Positions 44,574 to 56,343 are shown, counted from the first letter of the stretch. The stretch: DNA of 64,000 nucleotides from Laburnicola sp. R22_1 (GCA_014281115.1 JACONQ010000006.1:1426001-1490000), one strand, 5' to 3'. The notes: a model not told the origin generated them from the sequence alone. Made by a program: numbers and translations.

Positions 44574-47512
44574 CAGAGTTGGCAACAATCAAGTCAATCA
44601 GGGAGGCGAAATTTAGCAAGTCAATCAAGCAAATCCTGCCGACTTGATTGACTTGATTGATAGACTTGAATCCCTAGGATCTTAGGGGTTTATCGTAGAA
44701 TACTGGATCCTTAGAGTATAAGGCAACTCGGAGTTAACGGACTTTACCTAAGATAGTTGCCTATCTAGGCTTAGCGCCGTATTTCTGAGTTTCCTCATCT
44801 CCCACCACCTATCTAACTTACCTACTTACCCACCACCTCTCTCGCTCTACCAACGCCCTCCTCTATTAATATGGCGTCGCCCGATCGCCTAGAAGGCATG
44901 AATAGTAACCTCTCTTAAGTTTTTAGCTAGCGGCTTGAAAGCACGGCGTCACAAACCCCTCCTAAAGATGGTGCCACTGATGTAGCCACCAACGCGCCGT
45001 CAGAGCTTAACGCCGAAAGCTCTGTGGGCACCCCATCCGCCACCGATATAGAGGACAACAATAACAATTACGAGGGCATTAAATGGGTACGCCTGCCAGA
45101 TTATTATAAGCCAGCTCATAGTGCAAAGCGCAGTTGAAAGAGCTGGGTTTGGTGGCACAGATATCGCCTCTAGCACTGTAAGCAACAACGCCTGTACTGG
45201 CTCTACCGCTATTGCCACTGTTATAAGCACCCTACCGGATTTTATTACGCTAATTAATCAACTACATTAATTAGGCGCCATCTTAGTGAGCGTAAAGCTG
45301 GCCACGGCATTAAGAAGAACAGCCTAAAAGCCACCTCCCGCGTCACAACTCCCTCCCAGCAATCCTCTCTGCTCGCCTACATACATCACAAAGGCCTTAG
45401 CGTACCACAAGGCGTCGCTAACCTCATCGCAGAGAGCTTCTCGCGCACAAGTTTCCTACAATCAGTGCTTAATTAGGTGGTGGCTAATAATCAGGCGCTC
45501 TCTGTAATTAAGGGCGCCGCTTTTCGAGCTATGTTATAGTAGGCTAACCCGCTGGCTAAGGCAGAGCTATAGAGATCCTACAACACCCTACAAGCTTATA
45601 TAATCGCGGAGTACGAGTTGTACGTACCCGCTGTTGTTAATTACCTACGCGACGCGCGATTAGCTATACACATCTCCTTCGACAATTGGACGTTAATAGG
45701 CGGCAAGCAGGTGTTGACAGGTATTTGCGTCCACTACCTTAATCGCGACGGCAAGCCTCGCGATTACGTATTAGGCCTGCCCTTATTAATAGGCCAGCAT
45801 ACAGGCGTTAATATTGCCACCATTGTTAATGCCACGCTTAAGAGCTTTAAGATCTCCGCCTACAACTTAGGTTACTTCGTCCTTAATAACGCCACTAACA
45901 ACAACTCCGTAATCGACGCCCTAGCCATTAAATATAACTTTAACGCCCGCTATCGACAGCTACACTGCGCCTGCTATATAATTAACCTTGCCGCCCAGCA
46001 AATTATATTTAGCAAAGATTGTGAGGCGTTTGAGAACGCGGAGGAGCATCTTAATAAGGAGGAGGCGTTTCTTAATGAGTGGCGTAAGGTTGGCCCTCTA
46101 GGCGTCTTAATCGACGTCATTGCCTCTATTTGTACTCTGTAGGCTCGACAGCTTCTTAAGTAGTGCCAGATAATTAGCAACACTTAATTAGAGGCAAATT
46201 GCAAAGTTAAAACGCTAGAGATTATTAAGCCAGTAAAGACAAGGTAGAACTCCTATTACAACTGTTTTGCGCGCGCGCTTGAGCTCCGCATGCCTCTTAA
46301 CAACTATATTAATCACAAGCTCGTTAAATATCGTCGCTAGGGCACCTATTAACGCTCCCAACTGCCTAATCTTAAGAAGCGTCAGTTTATTAAAGAAGAC
46401 GGCCTCTCTGCTAAGGATTAGGCGACAATTGCAGAGTACTAAAAAATCCTACAGCCCTTTAAAGAGGCCACCACCTGTATAGAGGGCAGGGGCGTAGCTG
46501 GCATGTTAGGAGCCATCTGGGAGGTGCTCCCTACGCTTAATTGGCTTGCCACCACCCTCGACGAGATGCTGTTTTAATATAACAACGTCGACTTTACTAA
46601 CATTAACGCCACAGAGGATCATATACAAGCCACCTGTAATATAGCTTATATAAAGATCCTTAAGTATATGCGTAAGCTAAAGGATACCCCAGCATACTAC
46701 ACTGCCTGCTGTCTCCACCCACGCATAAAAAGTTACATGGATAAAGTGTAGGCTGTGCCTCTTAATTATAGTAAGGAGGCTTATGCAGGACCTCACACAT
46801 ACAAAGGCTGGCTAGATAATTGCCACATTGGCTTTCAACGCTTATGGGCAGAGTTTAAAGAGGCCGCCTCTCCCATTAGTACTCTAGAGCCTCCGGCGAA
46901 GAAGGCACGTACTAGGCCAGCTAGCAGTCAGTCTAATTTTGTGAGAGCTACCCTACAAGGTAACAACACCCATCCAGTCTATCGTCGCGATAAGTTTGAG
47001 CGCTGGATAATCGAGTCACCTGTGCCAGAGAAGTCCCTATTTGCGCGCGACCCGATTCTATACTGGCTGGGGAAGGCTAATGAGTACCCCATCTTATCGC
47101 GCTTCGCCCTCACAATCCTCAGCATCCCTACGGCGGCCACCAACTATGAGAGGACCTTCTCAGAGCTAGGCGATTTGCTAGAGACAAGGCGTCTTTGTAT
47201 AAAGGCAGATCTCCTCTCCACTCTACAAAGCCTACGTAGCTGAAAGCGCCTTGGCTTAAAGCCTACAACAGCAGCAAAAAGTCCACGTAACAAAGCTATC
47301 TCTCCTAAAGAGCTGGAGACAATATACGAGATATACAGTAGTTAATTTACTATGCCTAAATTATACGTACAGTTATCAATCAAGTCAAACAAGTCAACAA
47401 GTCGAGCCTTATTTTTGCTATCAAGTCAATTAAGTCAAGAAAAAGCCACCAGATCCGTCAATCAATCAATCAATTCACCCCGACTTGATTGACTTGATTG
47501 TTGCCAACTCTG
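44574..47512 (+). mobile_element. hAT-family DNA transposon (hAT-2), 2939 bp
   Basis: Perfect terminal inverted repeats of at least 20 bp (CAGAGTTGGCAACAATCAAG) with an 8-bp duplication. Ends are nearly the same as hAT-1, so the two are one family. Subterminal regions on both sides carry many copies of CAAGTCAA / TTGATTGACTTG in both orientations, the likely transposase-binding sites. Confidence 0.95.
44871..47243 (+). pseudogene. hAT transposase (hAT-2), full-length frame with nonsense codons
   Basis: From ATG 44871 to TGA 47243 the frame has 791 codons and no net indel; recognised segments at 44871, 45618 and 46755 are all in the same frame. It is broken by TAG and TAA codons, as expected if CAG, CAA and TGG were mutated by RIP. 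An N-terminal BED-like region is followed by the catalytic core HISFDNWTLIGGKQVLTGIC, GYFVLNNATNNNSVIDAL and HCACYIINLAAQQIIF. The C-terminal hAT dimerisation region reads ILSIPTAATNYERTFSELGD and LLETRR. It cannot make active transposase without readthrough. Confidence 0.93.
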
Positions 47513-47520
47513 CTGTGTAG
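47513..47520. repeat. right 8-bp target-site duplication of hAT-2
   Basis: CTGTGTAG, identical to 44566-44573. Confidence 0.95.
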
Positions 47521-48107
47521 AGGAAAAACAATGAAAATGAAGTCCGCAGTTCGTGTTATATGCTTTCGCCCTGTCGCGGTTTGATTTTTGCATAAATGAA
47601 ATGATCTTTCTACGTGCGAAACAATACGTCTCGCAGTAATTGACAACGCAGTATAGGAATTTTGGACAGCCTCGTTATGAAAGGGTTGGTTCGCTGCAGA
47701 CCTTTCTCTCATGCACTGATGCATTGTAAGTCCATGTCGTTCATTCTAATACACGAAGAACCGGATTCAAATTCCTACGCGCCCGAGTGTCTGTGGCTTA
47801 GTCCATAAAGCTTCACAGTAGGGCCATTAGAAGCGCCGGTGCTAGACGTAGAAGTACGCCCAGACACTGGAGCAATGGCACCGGTCCCTGCTGCGGCGCC
47901 GGAACCTGCTATACATGAATCAGACGATCTAGACAAGATGCCTTTTCTTTTTTGGCGTAAGACGAATGCGTAGATGTAAACTCCGAGGTAGCCCCCATTG
48001 CTAATGGGCTCACGGCTAAGCCTCGCTGTTTTCAACGTAGGTCAGTTTGATGAAGCATCAGCTCCACTGGTTTGGTGTTTCATCTGTGAGAGCTATGATA
48101 CGAGCCG
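47521..48107. other. intergenic region downstream of hAT-2
   Basis: A minus-strand frame (47775-48035) reads GVYIYAFVLRQKRKGILSRS but has no family match I can name. It may be the end of a decayed gene. Confidence 0.3.
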
Positions 48108-48340
48108 CCGCCTGCTCTGCAGCAATCATTGTTGCAACCGACACAATTTTGTCGGTAGAAGGGGCCGAAATGTTTTCAGGCGATAAGTAACTCACAAGGA
48201 GCCGAACTAAAGTTTAACTAGATGCGCATATGTATACTATAACTATACTTCTATTACATGCAACTGTTATACTTTGCTAGTAAGGGGAGCTGTAGCAATA
48301 TTAAAAGCTGCTTGCAATAGGCTGGCATGTCTCTAACAGC
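48108..48340 (+). repeat. dispersed repeat R1, copy 1
   Basis: About 230 bases align with 57340-57560: shared blocks include GTTGCAACCGACAC, TTTTGTCGGT, ACTCACAAGGAGCCGAAC, ACTTTGC and GTAGCAATATTAAAAG. Copy 1 carries T or A where copy 2 has C or G at many positions (RIP-like). Confidence 0.8.
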
Positions 48341-48507
48341 TGCATTTAACAACTACTATTTAGATAACAACCTATCTAGTTCATTATAGTAAGTTTAACC
48401 TTAACTTTGCTATACTCATCAACGCTCACACACAATATAGATAGCTCTAGAATCAATGCCCTATCCACGCCATCCCAACTGTTCACCAGCAACGCTTGCT
48501 GCAGCAA

Positions 48508-48923
48508 TCATGTCGGCGGCTTAAGTGTTGCAATGGGGAAAATAGTGTGCATAGCAGCGTCGACGACGGACAGATTGTCCGTTCCATAGAATTGTATGTG
48601 CAGGCCCATGACGACGCTATCCTCACACATTGTGCCAATTTTTACGGAATGGACATAATCAGGAGCGGTAAAGTGAGTTTGAATCAGGTCAGCGCCCGTG
48701 ACATGACGACCAGTAATGCTGCACATGAAAACAAAATTCAAAGTCGACTTAGGTTTGTCTTTTCAAGCAGGCCGTTCATGAAGATGGTGATAGCCTCGAT
48801 GTCCTCGTCAGTCTGAAGCCAGGGCTCCTGGTTGGGCTTTATGGGGCCGTTCGCAGTAACACCTAAGCTGTCGATCGAAGCGAGACCGTGATTCAAGCAG
48901 TGCCATTGACTAGAAAGATGCAT
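48508..48923 (-). pseudogene. remnant of a GMC oxidoreductase (cellobiose-dehydrogenase-like flavin domain)
   Basis: Two minus-strand frames in series, 48923-48738 then 48741-48508, together resemble the C-terminal part of a GMC flavoenzyme. SIDSLGVTANGPIKPNQEPW, then TDEDIEAITIFMNGLLEKTN, corresponds to the region before the active-site helix. YVHSVKIGTMCEDSVV and QFYGTDNLSVVDAAMH correspond to the family's HxVGSxKMGT..VVDxNxxVYGTDNLxVVDAS segment. The sequence then stops. The N-terminal FAD-binding (GxGxxG) part is absent and the fragments need a frame change. It is a dead fragment; the exact subfamily is uncertain. Confidence 0.55.
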
Positions 48924-49525
48924 GCATTTGTCGTGGATGAAGTGGAACTAAATAATCCATAACGATCATTATGCACTAGGAGGCGAAATAACAACGTTCT
49001 GCGTTGGATCGTGTAAGAATTAGTCCTCTTCCTATGTATAATGGGGATATAGTGCTCTAGCATACGTTCGGTTCGACACTTCATCCTCGCATCGAGGATT
49101 GACCTGTGATGTTATGCGAGAACATGATCGTTGGCTTGGAACCTTGGGACTTCTTTGGAAGGAATCCGGGGTTGGATTAGCCGACCAGTACGCAGCAAAG
49201 CAACAAAAGCATGTTGTCGGGGAGAAGGAGCTAGCAAGAGTGTATAAAGAAGTGAAGACATCAAAGCTAAAAGAAATCCTGTTTTTATTTTCAACAGACG
49301 TAACCTCTTGACTGCGCTCTCTATCTCTAAATGTAGACGGGGAACTAGGATGAGACGCTATGTGATCTTTCCGTACAATCATTCGCCTAATATGATATGA
49401 CCCGTTCCAACGGTAATAATGCAAGAATTTCGAACCAATCCGAAAAGTACCCGCTGGAAGCTTGTTCTGAACTTCTCTTCCGCGGCAAGTAATATAAACC
49501 ATAAAGAAGATTAGTAACCTTCACC
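48924..49525. other. intergenic region
   Basis: A 156-codon minus-strand frame (49032-49502) shows no recognisable motif. Confidence 0.35.
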
Positions 49526-50245
49526 TCACAACTGTAATTGTGCAGCACTCAGCAACACAAAGTCCTTCTCCCGCTTACCCACCCGCTTCCTCTTCGCGCC
49601 TTTTGGTTTTGGAACATCCGATGTGGTATCCTCAAGCAGTCCTCCGGAATCCGTAGGCTCAGTACCATTGCGGCCGGCTTGGATCAAGTCAGGGCGAAGG
49701 AGTTGGTTGTATTGGTCACCAAGACACTCCTTGAACTTGGCTTCTGGAAGTTCTGCGAGCGTGCTGATCACGTTGGAATAAAGTTCCTTCCATATTTGAT
49801 GCTTTTCCTGCCACCATTTCAAGGTCTTCGTGATGGTCAAGCTTTTGCCGTCGGAGCTGAACCTAAAGTATTTCCAGTCGTGGAATTCGGAAAGCAGATG
49901 GCGCTGGTCCTGATTCATGCTGAGGGTGTAATTTTTCTTTCCTGGGTCCCTCAAGAATGCGTTCATCAAAGAACAGTTGTTGCATTGGCGAGGACATCCC
50001 TGGGAAACTTCATTTGGACGAGCCCAATCGTTTGGCTTTTTCGGCTCTTGACCGGTCGTGCTGGTGATGTACCTCGCGACCAGCGCTTGAAAGCATTCCT
50101 GGACTTCAATACACGATGTGTCTAAGAATTCGAGCATATCTGCGATTAATGGCTGTAGAAAAGTATTTGCTTGTGCGTCGGTGAGATTGGGAACTTGCGT
50201 CTCGATTTTCCTCAACCAAGTGAACGGCATCTCATCGCTGATTAC

Positions 50246-50248
50246 TCA
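50246..50248 (-). other. in-frame TGA in exon 5 of the 2OG-like gene
   Basis: Five codons separate this TGA from the ATG of the next frame, and both sides are in the same phase. CGA-to-TGA is a simple explanation. Confidence 0.7.
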
Positions 50249-50618
50249 GAGTGACTGGTAGAATGGCCGAATTGGTCCAACAAGACATTTTCCCGTCTTC
50301 ACTTCCCTAGTTGCGGGGTCTCTCTGTACGAACATGGAACCACCAGGATAGAAGGCCTGCACGTACGTGATGTACCGTTCAAAACTAAACGTCGAGATTG
50401 CGGATTCCAAGACGAGCTGCAGAAGACATTCAAAGATGTCATGAGATTTTCCAACTGGATCTTGCAGCTGAACAAGCAGCTCTACCGTGAGTGCCTTTGT
50501 GAAAGCTGTATTGTCGGTAAACTTCTCCACAAATGTTTCCAAAGCTTCGTTAACCCTATGTCAAATTAGTGTTAATTCTGTAAGTGGAGCAGAGAATCTG
50601 GAACTCGTCTAGGATGAA

Positions 50619-50626
50619 GAACAACT
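50619..50626. repeat. left 8-bp target-site duplication of hAT-3
   Basis: GAACAACT, repeated exactly at 53951-53958. Confidence 0.92.
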
Positions 50627-50639
50627 CAGCGCTTCCATC

Positions 50640-50800
50640 AGTACGTATTACGGATCCGTAGTACGGATCCGTACGGTGTACGTACGGGAACCATACAAGT
50701 AGCCATCTCGGCCCCCGTACGTACGTACAAGGTCGCAATACGGATCCGTACGTACAGCCATATACGGCCGTATATACGGACGTACGGGTACCCTTTTTAG
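50640..50800. repeat. left subterminal palindromic GTACG array of hAT-3
   Basis: More than a dozen short palindromic words (ACGGATCCGT, GTACGTAC, ATACGGCCGTAT, TATACGG) in about 160 bases, matched by an array at 53735-53945. Confidence 0.85.
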
Positions 50801-51038
50801 TGTTGTTTTGGCGTTGTTTTGGTGTTGTTTTAGTGTGAAAAACACCAAAATCACTGTGTTTCCAGCGTCAACTTTTAAGCTCTAGTGATCAGAGATTTCG
50901 CTTAAGATGCCGTCCTTGTGCGTTGTCGTCGTCGTCCTGCCCACAGTAAGTCACGGTGAAGTTTCAAATTCCATCAACCACATTACCACGTCGTCGCCGT
51001 CGCCGCCAGCCATTATCGTCGTCTTATCTTAGCGTAAT

Positions 51039-53682
51039 ATGGATCGCCACCTGCGCAGTCAACCACCGCGAGCAGCTCAAGGCTCGTCGCAGGCCTTAGC
51101 ATTGTCGTCGTCGTCCTCGCAGCAGTTGCCGTATCATTCTGCGGCGTTAAAGAGGCTGGGTAAACAGCCAGTACGGTCCACGGTCTCCACAGCCTCGTCG
51201 TCGCAGGTGTCCTTGGTGCCAGCATCCTCGCCACCGCCTAAGTCGCCAATTGGCTTGAGCGGCTTGAGCGGCGTTGCGTCCGCGTCCGCGTCCTCTCTTA
51301 ACTTGTCGCGCTTGCCATATAACCTGCCTCATGCGTACCCCGACGCTGAGGACAAATCCAATGTTAGCCTACGCTTTAATATCGACTGGAACAACGTGTA
51401 TAAGTACTACCAGCACCTGCCAGGCGACGCGCTAGGTTATCGCGTTGTCAACAAGCGCCAACTTCTTAGTGGCGCAGCCAGGTCGCCTATATACGATCAC
51501 GGCGCGGATTTGGTGTTTCGCGACGCCAGCGCTAGCAGTAAGAAGAGACGCGTCTGGTTGTATAAGTACTGCCACAAGATAAAGAAGCGCGATTGTGCGA
51601 AGTTTTCAGAGTCCACCCACCATATAACAAAACACCTAGAAAAGGCCCATTTCATATCAGCGACGGGCGGTCTAGTAGCGGGGCCAGCGGTTGTAACGCC
51701 TTTTAACGCCGCTTAAGGCGCGATTAGTGTTCCAGGTGCAGACAGCGTCCTATTAAAGGCACTATAGCAAGAGAAGGAGTTGCAGAGGGCCTACGTCGAC
51801 TGGGTTATCACCAACAATATGTCCTTTGCAGAGGCGACCTCGCCAGCGACGAGGGCGCTGCTTACCTGGAATCGCCGCTCGCTGCTCGCTGCCCTCCCCG
51901 CCAACCCCACCACGCTCGCGGCGTACGTTACAAACATGCTGGAGGAGAGGACAGAGGAGGTGGCCTCTCTGCTGCGCGGTGCTGAGTCTCTTGTCCATGT
52001 CAGCGTCGACATATGGACGTCGAGCAACTACCTGTCGTTTCTTGGCGTCACAGCACACTTTGTTGGTCAGTTGTACATACCTACCAGCTCCAGGCGTTGT
52101 GTACACTTACTAACTTTGTTATATAGACGCGCAAAAGGTTCACTAGGACATCCTTATCGCCTTCTGTAACCTCTCTAGTGACCACACAGGCGAAAACTAG
52201 GGCGCTATTATTGCGGCGGTCGTGTTAGAGTATAGGTTTTAGGACAAGTTTGGCTGCTTTGTAGGTGACAACGCGACAAACAACAACGCGACGTTTATTA
52301 ACGCCCTTAACGTACTCCTTAAGCTTAAACTCACAGCTAAGAACCGAATACGCGGCGCGGGACATATCATCAATCTAATTGTCAAGGCCATTATATACGG
52401 CGACGGAGTCTCTTAATTTAAGCGCGACCTAGCCAACACACCACCTAAGTCGCAATTCGCAATATTTCGCTGTCACAGCATTGTTAGACGGCTGCACAAC
52501 CTTGTCGTCGCTATCAACGCGTCCAACAAGCGTCGCCATACGTTCCAGCAGATGCAACGCGAGGATATTGGCGAGCTTCTTTAGTTTACACCCTTAACGC
52601 TAGTTATTAATGGCGGGGTGAGGTGGCACTTTGTGTACCTTATGCCGGTGCGCGGCTATGAGCTAAAGGAGTCTATTGACTAGTTTATCCGCTGATGGCG
52701 TTAGTTAAAGGGCGTCGTCAATAATGCAGAGGACAAGAAGAAGGAGGATGGCTTTAATCCCGCACTTAATTATCTTACACCTAACAAATAGGACCAGGCT
52801 AAGAGCCTCACTAATATGCTCTAGCCATTTTATAAGATAACAAAAAGACTTAAGGGCAACACAAGCAAGTCTGGTTTTGGCTCTATCTGGCAAACGATTA
52901 CGAATTTGAACGTCCTTAACTTAACGATTAGGGAGGAAAAACGTACCCTTAAAAACAGCCATAATAAGTTCCAAAAGGGAGGTATTAATCAAGGTTTTGA
53001 AAAGCTCAACACATACTAGTTAAGGATAATATTTAACGTTACGCTGTCTCTATACGCTGTCGCTACCGTCCTTGCCCCGCAACTACGTATTGCTTAGTTT
53101 AAGCAGCAATAGCGGCATAACAATAAATATTATTGTAAGGTGGAGTCAGATATAAAGGCGACCTTTGAGCTATACGTTAAGCAATTTTCAGAGCAGCTAT
53201 TGCAAGGAGGCGACAAGAGGCTAGAGACCGAGCCTCCTTCTCGCTAAAAGACACCTGACAGTTACGCGTCGCAATACAAGGACTCGCTGGCCGTTAACAC
53301 CTATTACATAATAGGTTATAAGCACAAGGCTAAGAAGGCCCGCATAAGCGAGCTTAACAATTACTATACAACCTACAATAAACACCTTGCTGTCTTTGCA
53401 AACACCAACAACAAACGCCTAGACAATCTAATTACCTAGTAGGAGCAGGTTGGTTTTAAGTTGTATCCCACTCTCTATCAAATGGCCCTTAATTACCTGT
53501 CTATCCCCGCAACGTCATACGACTATAAGAGAGCGTTTAGCGGGGCAGGGAGGACAGTTACTAGCGACCGAAATTGTCTCTAGGGCGGCAATATTAAAGC
53601 TCTACAATTGCAGAAGAATTAGGTAAAGAGAGGAGCTATACAAAGTCACCTCAACAACCTTGTTAGGTCAGCTATTCGATAA
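51039..53682 (+). pseudogene. hAT transposase (hAT-3) with one intron, nonsense-interrupted
   Basis: Coding starts MDRHLRSQPPRAAQGSSQAL. A BED-type zinc-finger-like region spans residues ~110-215 (LRFNIDWNNVYKYYQHLPGD, WLYKYCHKIKKRDC, STHHITKHLEKAH). An intron of 61 bp (GTCAGT..TTACTAAC..TATATAG, about 52066-52126) joins TAHFV to DAQKVH. Without it the frame is 861 codons with no net indel, broken only by TAG/TAA. The core VSVDIWTSSNYLSFLGVTAH and the C-terminal SYDYKRAFSGAGRTVTSDRN are the hAT signatures. The intact intron shows that mutation, not loss of structure, killed the gene. Confidence 0.9.
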
Positions 53683-53734
53683 GTATAATAAGTACTATAC
53701 TCAGTGTAAAAACACTAAAAAAACACTATAAAAA

Positions 53735-53945
53735 GTGGACCCGTACATCCGTATATACGGCCAAATCTACGGATCCGTACGTACGTACAGCCCTCAGTAT
53801 ACGGGTCCCGTACGTACAGATGACAGTCCGTATACGGTCCCGTACGTACGGGTCACTGTACGGTACGCGTACCAAATACGCCAAGATTTGGTCCGTACAG
53901 ACTCCCTTTACTGTACGGGTGTACGGGTGTACGTACGGATAGAAG
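53735..53945. repeat. right subterminal palindromic GTACG array of hAT-3
   Basis: About 210 bases rich in CCGTACGTACGTAC, CGGATCCG and GGTCCCGTACGTAC words; mirrors the left array in composition but not in exact order. Confidence 0.85.
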
Positions 53946-53950
53946 CGCTG

Positions 53951-53958
53951 GAACAACT
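53951..53958. repeat. right 8-bp target-site duplication of hAT-3
   Basis: GAACAACT. Read on the minus strand it is AGTTGTTC, directly following the GTG of the intron 4 donor. Confidence 0.92.
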
Positions 53959-55950
53959 CACCGTTCATTAGGTCCTTCGTTGCCCCACCTCAAGGTTATC
54001 TGCACCAAAGCTGCGGCGTCTTCTTGATATGCTTCAGTGGCACTCTCTAGCATGAAGACCACTTGTTCTTCTATCCAGTGCTTCAACTGTGCCTTCCCGC
54101 CGTCATCTTTACGATGAGGGTTGCCTTCACAGAACCCACGATCCAACTCGTCAAGACTTAGGAGCACCTTGTGCAACATTTTGCTCTTAGAAATGGCTCT
54201 GGAGTAACTAGGTTGCGTCGCGATTAGCAATAATACGACAGAGAAGGTCAGCTCATACTTACTCGCCTAGAATACCGGCCCAGTCCAGCAGCCTGACGCG
54301 GCCTAGATACCACCCGAGCGAGCAATAAGAACCGGCTTCAAAGCCAGATGTGCTTATTTCTGCAGCGATTAGATAAAGATCAACACGTCCAAGTATTATG
54401 GCCGCGACGGCGACGTGGCCCAAGCAAGCGTCTCTCAAGATGTCGTTTTGGTACTCCGCGTGCAGAGAGCTCTCGCATACCAGACCAAGAATTTCTCGCA
54501 AAGTCGTATTGTCTTGGTCTAAGATCTCAATTTCGAGACTTCGCATTATGTCACCTAGGATCTCTGGCGAATAATTCTCGCCCAGTAGCAAGGACATGAT
54601 AGAGCTGCTGGGAACAATCAACATGAATTGTCGCTAAAACGTCAACAAGATCTCACTTTAACTTTCCCGTTTACTTACACTGTCAGCGAAGGCCTCCCCA
54701 ATCCCTGCGTGAGAATCTATTGTGTAAACTCCCTCACGACAATCGTCTGGGAATCTACTATCATAGTCCATATCGGCTAAAAGGTTTGTAGATAGCGTCG
54801 GGCGGAAGGGAAGGATGGATAGTCTGAAGCCATCCAGGCTTGCAATATGGGAGAGCAGTAGCTCCGAATTTATGCCATGAAGACCAACTTCGTTATTTGG
54901 CAAATTTTTCCGCATTTCCACGTCCGCAAGCAGAAGGTGGAATCCGGAGTGTGCAGCGCACCCCTGATCGACAAAGCGAACGCGGTGATAGTCACGGTAT
55001 TCGAGGCGGTCCATACTTAGGTTCCTCTTGTTGTAATGTTCCTCCAGAGGATAGGGAAGGAACGGAGGCGGGGCTACCAGCTCGGAAGCCTGCCAATTGA
55101 AAGTGTTTCTTCAAGGCGTTTATTTCGAGCATCGAGGGCTTGGGCCGATAGACCTGAGACTCTCGATATCAGGTTGTATATTAGTGCCCACCGGTATCCC
55201 GTTTGGATAGGTTCGGTCTTCCCAGAGATCAGTGAGCTGAATTATGGGAGATGGTACTCTACTTACATCGACTTTCACATCATCGTACCAGGCGGCGAAT
55301 GAGGCATCAAATGCAGAAGAACTTCCCGGGTCAAACATCCCAGGCGTTTTTCCGTGTCGAAGGCGGACAACACCGGCACTGTGTTCCGAAGGGAGGCAGA
55401 TGACCAGTGTCCAGCATTTGCCATCAACTTGCTCGGTACTATTCCCACCGTCAGCCAACATCATAGGCTTGATGTATTCGACGTACTGGCGACGCGTGTC
55501 AAACTGAGCTCCCTCCTCGTCAATAAGCATTTTTTGGAGTTGCGCATAGATGGAATTAGCCGGGGCCCCGAGATCACGTGCCACACGGTCGACAATCTCT
55601 TCTACACAACTCTGCCATCTGGGATTGACAGTCTGGATCCTGCTCGCTTGTATTTCCCATGTCTTTCTAGCCGCTTCGTCGATCACCGTGTCCCAGAAGA
55701 GATTTTGGCCGCATGGTGTATCGCGACTTGCCTCTGATTCTGATAGCTCGGCGATGGCCTTTGCATCCGACTCCGTCAAGGGAATTCTTATGGGCTCGTT
55801 AGAATCGATAGAGATGCCGGGATATACGAAATTTTCGATCAGCCCGGACGTTGTAAAAGCTCCTGTCGACTCAACGGCGTTGATGCAAGCGAGGAGCTCG
55901 CGCTTCAAGGATGTGACGTCGTCGTCGCTTCCAATATCAGAGCTCGACAT

Positions 55951-56343
55951 TGCAGACCTGTTGGCAGTGTACTGGTGGAGAAGAAACGATATGTGTAGCC
56001 GGTTGGGGTGCCGAGGGGCAAACCCCGCTTGCAATCTTCGTATCGCGTCGCTACACAAACAAGCCACCTTGTGTCACCTTACTATCCGGCTACAGTGCCG
56101 CGCGCCACGGAGCTGCGGACTGTGGCGGCCAATTTCCCTTTCACTGAGCCCGCCTTTTTCGGTTAGCGTTTATTTTCTTTGGCGTTCCTTGGCTATTCGG
56201 ACCAACATCGCGAACCGCTTGCCATCAATCAACTATTCCAAGGTTGTTTTTCGACTTGCTTGCATGCCAACGACCTCAACTTTCACGCCGACCGACTGTT
56301 TCCGACCCGCACACCACCCACTAATTCCACCCTATCTTCAACC
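55951..56343. promoter_or_regulatory. divergent promoter between the 2OG-like gene and the F-box-like gene
   Basis: About 390 bases between two divergently transcribed start codons. No TATA box is evident near either start. Confidence 0.4.

Larger units (their letters stand above)
50627..53950 (+). mobile_element. hAT-family DNA transposon (hAT-3), 3324 bp, in an intron
   Basis: Ends are CAGCGCTTCCATC on the left and, inverted, CAGCGCTTCTATC on the right, with 8-bp duplications GAACAACT. It lies 3 bases into intron 4 of the 2OG-like gene. It differs from hAT-1/hAT-2 in its ends and subterminal repeats. The outer ~200 bases on each side are dense in GTACG, CGTAC and GGATCC palindromes (listed separately). 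Confidence 0.93.
49526..55950 (-). pseudogene. 2OG-Fe(II) oxygenase-like (prolyl-4-hydroxylase-type) fungal protein, hAT insertion in intron 4, one frameshift and one stop
   Basis: Exons: 55267-55950, 54679-55217, 54263-54633, 53962-54207 and 49526-50555. All junctions keep phase. The start is MSSSDIGSDDDVTSLKREL. Residues ~175-250 hold the oxygenase-like core: QVDGKCWTLVICLPSEHSAG, VVRLRHG, FAAWYDDVKVD, and after a 49-bp intron TEPIQTGYRWALIYNLI. The expected second metal His (SDCxHEV-like in relatives, from memory) reads DVKVD here. The long C-terminal part (LSMDRLEYRDYHRVRFVDQG onward) is of unknown function and ends in a basic KPKGAKRKRVGKREK segment. Exon 2 is one base short near 55097 (ETLS then NWQASEL in the next frame). 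Exon 5 has TGA at 50246-50248 between YQSL and VISDEMPFTWL. Intron 4 is 3406 bp because of hAT-3; about 74 bp without it. The family is common in filamentous ascomycetes; the substrate is unknown. Confidence 0.7.

Noticed and set aside
55200..55270. A frameshift in the 2OG-like gene at the TYPNGIPVGTNIQ segment
   Set aside because: A 49-bp intron (GTAAGT..GGGAAG) resolves it, giving VDTEPIQTGYRWALIYNLI in frame.
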